Notes under the pieces: generated by a model
Databases searched by the model: none
Seen by the model: the letters and a program-made list of their open reading frames with translations, nothing else
What the model was told of the DNA's origin: nothing
Made by a program: the position numbers and the translations under genes
Source of the DNA: Hofstenia miamia
Lineage: Eukaryota > Xenacoelomorpha > Acoela
Direction: 5' to 3'
DNA length: 64,000 nucleotides
Assembly: GCA_004352715.1 (NCBI GenBank)
Contig: SCFE01000006.1
Coordinates: 2,868,349-2,932,348, forward strand
Part shown: in pieces, positions 11,660-22,336 of the stretch
Position numbering within the stretch: position 1 is the stretch's first letter
Layout of the letters: each line of letters begins with the position of its first letter

Positions 11660-13493
11660 GGCCCACCCAAAAATTTCTGCGCTAAAAACTACTTGCGATA
11701 TATTATTACCTCATATTTGTTCTATTGAAATTTTCATAGCACTACGCTACAATTCACCTGTCAAATATTTTGAATCCTTTCTGCCTAGAAGATACAGAAT
11801 CATTTTTTGAAATGCCATTTCTACTATTACTATCAATAAGAATGATGACAATATACATATTATAAATATTAGTAATAACAAAATATAATTTAATTTTAAC
11901 AATAAAGCTAATATTTTATGCAATATATTAATGCAAGGTTAATTGCACAATTTCCAGTATAATTGCAAAACCTATTGCTGACAAATCAGATAAAATAGAT
12001 CTTCTTAGTATTATTGAATAGAATCACATTTCACCAAGAATTAGAAATACATGGTAATTATTTTTTCAAATTGCGACAAAATTATATCAATCAGATAAAT
12101 TTGATGTAATAAAATTACTTCTACAATCTCAAGAATTGGCAATTTTTTGGTTCCGTTTTCTTAACTCCAATCATACCAGACAATTACCCAATGTAGCCTG
12201 CTCTCTGAGGTTACCTGACCCGGCCCAAATTCAAAGTTTTGTGCACGATCCTATTCAAGACGTCAGGTCAAGTACATTTTTCTAAAATTGCTCGTAACCC
12301 GAAGTATTTAGTCATAATTTAATAATTTTGTATATGTTATTTTAAACAAATTTATTACACCTGTTCATATATCAGGTGATCAACAGACTTGCAACAAAAC
12401 ATGAGGAAGCATTTAAATATTAATGCGGCCAAATTTCGCAAAGCAACAAATACGCTTTATCGTTAGGAAACAGTTTGCATAGTGTAATAATTATTGGCTA
12501 CTAGAGTACAGATTGGATCATTTTATATAACCATTTTGATTAATGTCATGCAGCTCGTTGATTTTTACATATATTACGCAATGCACTAATTAATAATTCA
12601 ACATCCTTACGTTGAATATGTTGTGCAATTGTAGTCTAGTAGACACTAGACATTCCCATCTTCGCTTGCAAATTATGGAAGTAGTTGAAGTGAACTTCTG
12701 TAATTTAGTTTTATTAAATTTAAATGCATCAAATTTGTCTATCAACGTCTTCATTGCATTAACACTTACCGGTGATCTTACTCATCTTACTTTCTTAATG
12801 TCCATTTGTTTTGAGCAGCATGTATTTCTAGAAAATTTTGCAAAATTATTTTTAGGATTTGTGATTTCATAATCGGCTTTCTACCCAAATACTGGTAAAG
12901 TTTGCGTTCTGTTACATTTGTATGAAACCAGGATTTAATATTGATAAGTTTATCATAATTCAATATTTATTATTGTATGTGTTTTCATCAGAATTTTGTG
13001 GAATAGAAGTAGAAAAATTGCATTTGAAAATACTTTTTTATAGTGAATATTCTATTTTTCCTGTAAATTCGAATGTACAATAGATTAGCATAAACTTTGC
13101 GCTAGGGAATTATATGAGGCTGTAGTCAGTGAGGTATGATTGGGATTGGGTGGTATCGGATTAATTGCTGATGTTTATATGTCAAATGGGAAAGTAATCA
13201 ATAGGATTGAAAAAGTTGCGTTTCAAATTTATAAGCATTTGCAATTTATTTGTTCTTTCAACTGTGGTGTGTAAAACTGAATGTTTTGTAAGTGCCTTTT
13301 CATTTACTAGAATTTGATTTAACTTAAATTCGTCTTCTGCTTTTGATTTCGACTTTCGGGTTCCACTGTATCATGTTAGACGTCTATGACCAGAAAATGT
13401 ATATCATTTAATAATATATTATTAGAAGCTACATGTGCATACAAGGTACCCACTAACATTTGCAAGGTCTGCCGAAAATATGTTCATTGCAGG
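11660..13493. other. No gene seen; old repeat fragments
   Basis: AT-rich. A GC-richer patch at about 12190-12300 (GACCCGGCCC) looks like another hAT-type end. The open frame at 12612-12872 has no recognisable domain. Confidence 0.5.
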
Positions 13494-13501
13494 GTTGTAA
13501 G

Positions 13502-14731
13502 CAGGCATGCGTATATTGCGTTGCATACAAATTGTTTAAAATCAATAAATAATCCAATATTTTAATATTGCTTTGCTTCCCTAAAAATGTCAATTATTGC
13601 AATTATTATCAAATATGTATTTCGCAAAAATAATAGTTGTTTCTACAAATTGAAATGAAATTTGACAATTTTCACGAAAATTTAAGTGTAGGAATTGTTT
13701 GAAAATTCATATATCAATATCAGAAACAAATTAAGCAAGTGCAAGATTCAATGAACAACGTAAATTGCTCTAATATAACAATGTAGAATAAAATCGTCAA
13801 TTCAGTTAAAACATTTTCAAATAAGTGCAGCAACTGTTTTAACGCCCCGGTGTATTTTGTTGGTGTGTAAAAACAGTTGGCTTTCAAGGTTAAAAGGACT
13901 GATCTTTCGTTGGTAGTCTGTATTGATGTATCTTTTAGCAGTGAATAGTCTCTCCACCCGATTCGAATTAGGAGAAGCCCATTTTAACTGGGTGATATGT
14001 ACTATTTTGCTTAAGTTGTCTAGAAAAGAGAGGCTTCCCCTCGCAGATTTGTGTTCTGCGTCCAAGGCAATTTTCTTGCCCGTAAGGCTTTAGCCGTAGC
14101 CGACCGTTAGCTGTAATTTTTTAGTGTAGTCGGGATTTTTACTACTACTATGTGCAATACTGTAATTTTCAATGCAACAATTAAAACGCATCCATAGTTT
14201 GAACAATTACAGAAAATCATATAAACGGCAGAAAATGATGCTATCAATTCTCAAGTAACAAATCGAAGCAATAACTGACACTGACATTCCCAATATCGCA
14301 CGTTTTTCTTGGAATTTCCTTGAAACACATTCAAAATCTGCTATTTTCCTCAGAAAATCTGCCAAAACTAAATTGTCTCTACAGAAAACAAAAACGGAGT
14401 TAAATCCGCGTCATTATGATCCAAGATCTCAATTGAAAATATTACTACTCTTGGAATGAACTACAAAACTGACTTAGTCAGCATTTTGATTGGCTAAGTA
14501 GGGATAAAATAAAAACAATAAATAATGGCCTTTGCTGAATAGCTGTGAATTTTAGAAATAATTTTAACTCATCGCGAATGCACCCAATTTAAATCCCTAT
14601 TTTGACAATATTTTTGCAATAATTGAAAATAGTTCAATAAATAATTGCCCTGTTTTATATTCGCCAATGTATAATTGTAGGCAATATTATTGCAATTATT
14701 GCCCTGAACAATTACTGATTACGCATCCTTG
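13502..14731 (-). mobile_element. Defective hAT transposon with 8-bp TSD GTTGTAAG
   Basis: Ends CAGGCATGCG and CGCATCCTTG are imperfect inverted repeats (8 of 10). GTTGTAAG flanks the element at 13494-13501 and 14732-14739, a perfect 8-bp duplication. Inside, on the minus strand, is the C-terminal part of a hAT transposase (13817-14065). At 1230 bp it is far shorter than an autonomous hAT. The flanks (CAGGGTTGTAAG before, GTCGAGATAAGTCGAC and CCCAGCCC repeats after) look like one end of a second element, so this is a nested insertion. Confidence 0.8.
13817..14065 (-). pseudogene. hAT transposase C-terminal fragment
   Basis: An 82-codon frame containing WASPNSNRVERLFTAKRY and then SPFNLESQLFLHTNK. 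This is the pattern of the hAT C-terminal dimerisation region ('S...ERLFS.A......R..L......LLFL'). The N-terminal zinc finger and the catalytic RNase H-like part are absent, so this is a truncated pseudogene inside the element bounded by GTTGTAAG. It has no plausible host role on this evidence. Confidence 0.7.
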
Positions 14732-14739
14732 GTTGTAAG

Positions 14740-15897
14740 TAAGTCGAGATAAGTCGACTCAACCCAGCCCAGCCCAACCCAACCAAAAATTAAACTTATG
14801 AACTGTTTGACTCAATCCAAAGTTTTGTCCAAATTTGACCCACATATGAACCAATTACAATATTTCTACATTTTTTGGTTTCATAACCAATATGCATAAA
14901 CACGTTTGCAAGGAAACAAATACAAAATGTATTAAACATTAACAATAGATAAATAATACTAAAAAGTAAATATTTTGATTCTGAAATTTAATAAATTAAC
15001 ACTTTGTATAACTTTGCAAGCGTGCATATATAATGTTTTTCAGTAGCTCAATAACGACCCATTTATGTATGTTTTTATATCTTTTTATTACTTGACCTAC
15101 CGCATTTACAGTCCTTGTTCATTGTCGCAGATATTTTTACTTTCCGCCTAAATTGATAACGGAATTTTACAAACATCCTCCAAACTTCTATTTCATGTAC
15201 TAGCATACACAATGCTACATATAAAATATATTTTTCAATATTTTTGGGATTCGGATTAGTGATCTACGGATAGAGCTTTTTTAGTTGTTTAAACACTGCC
15301 CATCAATAATTACTTTCTCACTCATACCCTGCACGGAAAAGATTTCTTTACCCGTATTCAACAGTACCTTTTTTAACATTTTCATTAAAATTGCGAACAC
15401 AATTCACGTTCATTATTTATGTTTATTCAAAATTTTATTTATAATTTATTTTCTTGGCGATAAATAAGTTTTTAATATACACGTAATGTTCAGTTGAAGG
15501 TTAAACTTACCCATCTCTACAATAATTATGCGCACGAGCCTGTGCCCGCACATCACTAGTCCGGATTCAACGCTGATCAATTGTATCCTAAGATCAGAAC
15601 TGGTTACTCGTTTCCAGCCCATAATTCGATTTAGTTGGGCAAAATTAAAACACTGGCAGTATAAGGAGAACATCAATTTATTATAATTCCAAGGAAATTC
15701 TTTGTTTGCCAAAATGAAATCTTTATTAATTGGGCACCAGTGATTACTATAACGAATATTTGTTGTAATATAAAACTGTAAATTGCAGTTAATATAGTTA
15801 AAACTTTCAAAATGTTGCATTAAAAAATTGCATCATTTTAAAAGTTTCTAAAAATACGATTACAAAAGCAAGTTTTAGTATGAATAAAAATTATAAT
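14740..15897. other. No gene seen; start of an older repeat
   Basis: The first 60 bases (GTCGAGATAAGTCGAC and CCCAGCCC repeats) look like a hAT-type end interrupted by the 13502-14731 insertion. The rest is AT-rich with no coding signal I can support. Confidence 0.5.
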
Positions 15898-15905
15898 GCG
15901 TTAGA

Positions 15906-16273
15906 CAGACTTGTCAAAGAGCGGGACATTTCCAAGCTCGGCTCGTTTAAATTTTGTGTAAGTTCAGCTCGGCGCGCCATATAAAATCCTTGAATGAGGC
16001 TCGTTTTAGCTCGGTATTTTTTTAAAAAAATTGTGCTCAAAGAATTTTTTACGTAGCTCTTCCTATTATTTAATAAACATTTCTTAAATAAGATTATAGG
16101 AAAGGCATACTGACTGCAAAAAATAAAAAAAATCTCCATAATCAAATTAACAAGCAGTACTATAAACTTGCTTTGCCTAAAATAGGCTCGTTTTGGGCTC
16201 GTTGTATATCAAATACTGTGCTTAGGCTCGGCTCGGCTCGACTCGTTAGAAGCTCGTCTCGTTGACAAGTCTG
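15906..16273. mobile_element. hAT-type MITE, copy 2, 8-bp TSD GCGTTAGA
   Basis: A complete 368-bp copy of the family at 11083-11651. It begins CAGACTTGTCAA and ends TTGACAAGTCTG, a perfect 12-bp inverted repeat. It is flanked by GCGTTAGA at 15898-15905 and 16274-16281. The interior is nearly identical to copy 1, including CTCGGCTCG repeats near both ends. No coding capacity is present, so it would depend on a transposase in trans. Confidence 0.9.
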
Positions 16274-16281
16274 GCGTTAGA

Positions 16282-17830
16282 ATATATTTATTAATGTTTT
16301 CATTAAAAAGTTTCTGTCTTGTACAAATTTTGTTTGTGCTAATATGAAGAGCATTAAAATTCCTTAGGGTACATTACGACATATTTCAGAAGTCCTCTGA
16401 TTTATTATGTGAATGTCTAAATAAATGCCCTCTGGAGGAGACATGTATTTCTGTCAAATTAAAATATTTAAAATACAAACATTTTCAACATATAAGTTAA
16501 AAGAAACGTTGCAGTTTATTAGGCTGTAACTATTCGTCGAAAATTGCAAAATATTGCATTTACCACTAAATGTTGCATTTATGTTGCTATAAACACTACA
16601 TTGGGATGTTCATCTCTACAGAGAAATTCATTTTCGTGTTTCGGCTGAAAGCAAGTTCGTACAACAAAGTTGTACAATGTTGCAAATGATCGGACTCGTG
16701 ATTAATTTTATTGAATATACCAGTGTTTTAAAGTTCTATTACATATATGAAATGTGTCATGCCCATGTTTTCCTGTACGATTACGTGCTTCACATTTACA
16801 ACTAGACTAGCTCGCATACTCTAATAATTTTTAATAAACATTCATTTCTTGTTGTCTCCCTTAAGACATATTCACAAATGTCCAATTAACTAAATTTTCT
16901 AAATTCAATTATTTTAAGTTTTTTGCCATTTTATTTTTTGCCTTTGTAGCTCAGAAACGAAAGGGCAATTATAATGAGTATAGCCAAATATTTATGAATA
17001 AGGTCAGTAACACTTGATGAATATTTTTACAATTATCCGTCCTTTTATAATTTGAGAATTAATGTAAGTTAGTTAATGGAAATTCTATTTAAAGAAATGA
17101 TGTATAGTCTATCTATTTTTTTATATTCTACCTATAAACTAGAAAACAATACAATTTTCTTTGCTTAGGTAAATTTTTTGTCTTCTTTTCCTTCTTCAAT
17201 GCTCCATTATTAGAGTATGAGTAAATTTTTTCTTGATTTTTGCTTTTCATCTAGTCTGTAATGCTCTCAAAGTGCTTCTCAGATGAAGTGCTTTTTAAAA
17301 TTTTTTTTTGTTTTATCTTCATCTTTCATCAAACAGACATTTTAGAATTTTTTTATCTCAGAAGAATCCTGCATTAAAAATATTACCTGCTATTTCATTG
17401 TCAAATTTCTGGACTACATTACCTGTTGTCTATTTCATCAACCATATCATTTACTATGCCATCTTCTAAATGGTCTTTTCTGTAGGAAGCGCAAAGCGCT
17501 TTTTGATTTCAATTATTCTTTTATAATTATCCGTCATTTCCTTTCATATAATTTTAGTTTTTAATTGCTTATAGATACAAATACAATGGTACGTCTCACC
17601 AGAGCAGAATAGTCTAACGTTATATTTCAGGAAAGCATGTTTATGAAATTAGAGAGTAATTTTTCCCTTTAGCATGTGTGCAAACTTTTGTAAACAGACA
17701 AGTTAGTTGGAGATAGAAGCATGGAATTAGAGGCACTTTGTAATTTTGTATTTTTAAGTAATGATTATCACCAAATTTACTGATTGTATTTGATTAATGT
17801 TGTGGACACATTTTCACATTGAAATCCTTT
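16282..17830. other. No gene seen
   Basis: AT-rich with stops in all frames, leading into a TA tract at the next gap. No exon of the downstream SH3 gene could be recognised here. Confidence 0.5.
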
Positions 17831-18796
17831 ATATATATATATATATATATNNNNNNNNNNNNNNNNNNNNNNNNNNNNNNNNNNNNNNNNNNNNNNNNNN
17901 NNNNNNNNNNNNNNNNNNNNNNNNNNNNNNNNNNNNNNNNNNNNNNNNNNNNNNNNNNNNNNNNNNNNNNNNNNNNNNNNNNNNNNNNNNNNNNNNNNNN
18001 NNNNNNNNNNNNNNNNNNNNNNNNNNNNNNNNNNNNNNNNNNNNNNNNNNNNNNNNNNNNNNNNNNNNNNNNNNNNNNNNNNNNNNNNNNNNNNNNNNNN
18101 NNNNNNNNNNNNNNNNNNNNNNNNNNNNNNNNNNNNNNNNNNNNNNNNNNNNNNNNNNNNNNNNNNNNNNNNNNNNNNNNNNNNNNNNNNNNNNNNNNNN
18201 NNNNNNNNNNNNNNNNNNNNNNNNNNNNNNNNNNNNNNNNNNNNNNNNNNNNNNNNNNNNNNNNNNNNNNNNNNNNNNNNNNNNNNNNNNNNNNNNNNNN
18301 NNNNNNNNNNNNNNNNNNNNNNNNNNNNNNNNNNNNNNNNNNNNNNNNNNNNNNNNNNNNNNNNNNNNNNNNNNNNNNNNNNNNNNNNNNNNNNNNNNNN
18401 NNNNNNNNNNNNNNNNNNNNNNNNNNNNNNNNNNNNNNNNNNNNNNNNNNNNNNNNNNNNNNNNNNNNNNNNNNNNNNNNNNNNNNNNNNNNNNNNNNNN
18501 NNNNNNNNNNNNNNNNNNNNNNNNNNNNNNNNNNNNNNNNNNNNNNNNNNNNNNNNNNNNNNNNNNNNNNNNNNNNNNNNNNNNNNNNNNNNNNNNNNNN
18601 NNNNNNNNNNNNNNNNNNNNNNNNNNNNNNNNNNNNNNNNNNNNNNNNNNNNNNNNNNNNNNNNNNNNNNNNNNNNNNNNNNNNNNNNNNNNNNNNNNNN
18701 NNNNNNNNNNNNNNNNNNNNNNNNNNNNNNNNNNNNNNNNNNNNNNNNNNNNNNNNNNNNNNNNNNNNNNNNNNNNNNNNNNNNNNNNNNNNNNNN

Positions 18797-18838
<42 letters not shown>
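17831..18838. other. Assembly gap (946 N, 17851-18796) inside (TA)n
   Basis: TA repeats flank both sides (17831-17850 and 18797-18838). The gap is almost certainly an uncrossed TA microsatellite, although an exon could be hidden in it. Confidence 0.9.
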
Positions 18839-18840
<2 letters not shown>

Positions 18841-19029
18841 TAACAATATCAGTAACTTTACTTAGTACATGATTTTTTTAATTAAATCAACGCACGTATT
18901 TAAATTGATTTAATTAGTATAAACAATGGTAATTGATCTTAAATACCATAGCGGAACAGTAAATGTTATCCTTGCATCAGTAGTTCCCAAAATGTGTTTT
19001 ATGTAGTTATGACGGGCATTCGATTGTTA

Positions 19030-19396
19030 TAGCGATGGACACAGGCCGGGCGGGCTGGGGCAAATATTTAAGAAATTATGGACAAAAATGGGCCGAATAA
19101 AATGAATTGTAACAAGCTTGTAAATATACATTTTTGAAAACTCAATAGAAGCACCTTTTCAACCTTGTGTAACGATGCATTAAAGATATATGCCACCGAA
19201 GCAACTTCTGCTCAGTCAGAAAGAGATTGTAGTCAAATTGGACTAAGTGCTACATCCAAAAATTAATGTGTTGAAATAGATCAATAACTTTTGACGGGCC
19301 GAAAACGGCTACAAAAATTCCAACATGGGCCGAATACCGGCTTGAAATAATAGTTGACGGGCCGGGCCTGAAAAATTCGGCCCATGTCCATCTCTG
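19030..19396. mobile_element. Probable hAT-type non-autonomous element
   Basis: Ends TAGCGATGGACACAGGCC and GGCCCATGTCCATCTCTG are inverted relative to each other (14 of 18 positions). The interior has GGGCCGGGC-like subterminal words and no open frame. CAG/CTG-type ends fit hAT, but the flanking 8 bases do not match, so the target duplication has decayed or the edges differ slightly. Confidence 0.6.
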
Positions 19397-20266
19397 GGAG
19401 GAGGCAAATATATTTTTTTTAAATTTTAAAACATATTTTAAATTTTGAATCGCTAAAATAATCAGTCAGATATCTTATTTCTAAACTGATTGTATCATAC
19501 TAAATTATTTGAACAAATTTGGATTGAAGAATGGTGCATTGCACTACCATGATTTTTCAATGTTTTTACTTAGTGAAAGTCTTTTTTCACTTAATTCTCT
19601 GGTATGAAATCAGTTTCTGTATATTAGTAGTTGATCACTTACAAACACTTTGTTTTTTTTGCCTCATGATGAAAACTTTGTTACTTTAATGAAACTTTCA
19701 ATATTTTTTATTCTTAAAATGTGTTCATTAGCAATAATTCTAAATTTCACTCGCAATAGGCTACCTAATCAAAATTATTTGGATTAAATAATTTGAAAGC
19801 GGCTCTGTATTTTTATATTTTAACGACATTGGAATAAGTCTATTATGTGAATACAGCTGACTTACTCATATTTTACTCTAATTATATTGGTTATTTACAA
19901 ATTAAATAAGGTTGCTATCAGTGTTTTATGTTTAAGAATCTCTATAGATGTTGGTGCACTTTTGAACTTGTTTAATCTTAAATATCTTCAAGCTTATATT
20001 TATGGTATTATTGAACATTTTTTGCCAGCAATAAGTTCTCTTGAATAAATTAATAACCTTAATGATAGAATGTTTATTGAAAAATATATTATAAAATCGT
20101 TGAAAGTGAATTTCGAATATAGTCTGCTTCTAGAATATTTACAGATTGACATTTTTTGCGATTTTACTTTTTTGATTATTATGGTTTGAAATCATTGAGT
20201 ATTCAGTGATTTTTTTAATAACTTTTAAGTTTTTTAAGTTTTACTTTTTTCATGGTAAAAATTTAG
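19397..20266. other. No gene seen; polypyrimidine tract before exon
   Basis: AT-rich. The last 60 bases are T-rich and end in ATTTAG, the splice acceptor of the next exon. Confidence 0.6.
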
Positions 20267-20580
20267 GCGATGATATCAAACGTTTCGAATTTTCCGCGAG
20301 ATTATCTGGATTGGATGAACTCTTCTAAGCGGAAGGCTTCCACTGATGTTCTGAAAAGAAGACGTTGTGCATCACAATCCAGTAGTTCTCCGAATGAGAG
20401 GAGGGCTCTAGAACAGAGCAGTAAAGCGCGACGCAAAATTTTGGACACTTTCCCGGCCAGCGACATCTACCAAGTGAATAAGAGGTTTGTCGTGGTAGAA
20501 GATCTTGATCTTTCAGTTAATGTTGGCAGCTTGCTTGGTGTTAAGAAACGTTCTAATCCCATGGGTCGGAAAGATATCTG
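20267..20580 (+). CDS. Tuba-like exon A: linker and first half of SH3-1
   Basis: Acceptor ATTTAG at 20261-20266 follows a long pyrimidine tract, and donor GTGAGT starts at 20581. The exon opens in phase 0 and ends in phase 2 (TG). It encodes a basic, Ser-rich segment (SSKRKASTDVLKRRRCAS) and then SH3 strands up to NPMGRKDIW. An ATG lies one codon inside, but the good acceptor argues that this is an internal exon. Confidence 0.8.
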
Positions 20581-22297
20581 GTGAGTATAATTTATACAAA
20601 TTTATATTTTCATTATGTTTCCTATCAATGTGCCGCTTACCTTTTAACAAAAACGCATCTGGTAATAACGTTTAAAAAATGATTTCTTTCATTCAGTGAC
20701 CTTCTCTCATATTCGCTTTAACTAAATGATGTTAATTTTTAATTCTAAACTCAATGAATACTCATCAAATATAATGATTTCTCCGATTTTTGTATATCAA
20801 AACCATTTCCTAAATGATCTTTTAAAAATCTCTTATGCTAAGCAAGCCGCCCAATCAATTCCTATTCACATATCTACCAATTTTTAAATTGAAACTGTTG
20901 AAAACGATTGCACTAATTTTGAGTCCATATAATGTATGCCTAAAATCATGATTTCGACCAACACAATGTTCGGCCAACTAAGGTTATACAAAGGGTTGGT
21001 TTGGTTTGCAAGGAAGAAAAGCAACCATGTTAGCCGCATGTGCTAGATATGAATTGACCCCACTAAGTTACTTGTTATACTTAGGCAAGTAGTTATTTAG
21101 AACTCCTTGACGCAATATAGCTTTCAAAACGTAGCGTAGTTATTAGATTTCTCGTCCGCAATTTATAATTAAAATGAGTAATTTTGTAATAGAAAACTTT
21201 CTATGCGCAGTGTTTAGGGTATGACCAACGCGATTGCCATAAATTCGTCTGTTTACTTTGCAATTTCCATAAAATTATTCGTAATGAAAAAGTTAATTGA
21301 GCGTGAATTATTGTATGGTTGAGATTACACCGTGCAGTACGGGAATTTTAAAGTCTCCGATAATTTATCTGCTTTTTGCTAATTGCTAATTTGTTACACA
21401 CTTCAACCCCTTGTTCAACTGTCTGCCCCTAATGTAAGAACCATTAAGCAAATTGCAATAGCAGCATCAACAAAAAACTTTCAGAATTTAAAGGGTAATC
21501 GGAATAAACTTTCTCGTTTTTTTCCATTTTCTGATTTAAATAAATGCTTCAATCGTTTTTTAAATTGGACTCCAACATACACTGGGAATCCACGTACACT
21601 TTTATGAATAAAGGTTGTTCCTATTAGGTATTATTCAACCGACTTTAGTTGGCTTCTAGTTTTTTATTTTTTCTTTTTCTAAAATTTAATTCAATTTTTA
21701 TACCAAGAATCCTCTTTTAGGCACTTTAAATTTTCTTTCAATTGTTTTGAGCCCAAGTTTATTGTCAAACTTGGATCCCATTTTTGTTTTCATTAGCATT
21801 TTTGCACTCTGAGTAAAATTTAAGGTTAGCGCAACATGATGTCGATATTACGCACAAACAATAAATTAATTTTCGAATCTTTGCATCCCTAATGGTTGCG
21901 CGAGAACTGTGAATAACAATACTGAAATTAGGTTCGTCTCCAATGCAATATCAGATGGATTTGTTCCTTCAAACATCCTCACTTTGTACAAGCAGGCGAA
22001 TGCAATGAACGGATCGCAGTCTGACATGCGTTCTCTTGTCAACAATGCAGATAATCCTACTGGTTCTCTGGCAAATATAGATTTAGGTGCTAGCAATCAA
22101 TCAAATTGTGAACAGATGGTAACCTTGTCGCATTCTGCAAGACGAAATACACATGGTACTCTTCCGAGGGATTCAGCGACATCATCAAATCAAAATGGTA
22201 GATTTATCCTTTTAAAATGTTCTCTTATGCAATGTTCGCGCTTCTGTGTAAGAAAATATGAATTGTAGATTGAGCGACTGTTGCATTTAACAAGTAC

Positions 22298-22336
<39 letters not shown>

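Noticed and set aside
15446-15820. Minus-strand open frame of 124 codons
   Set aside because: No motif, no neighbouring exon, composition like the surrounding noncoding DNA.
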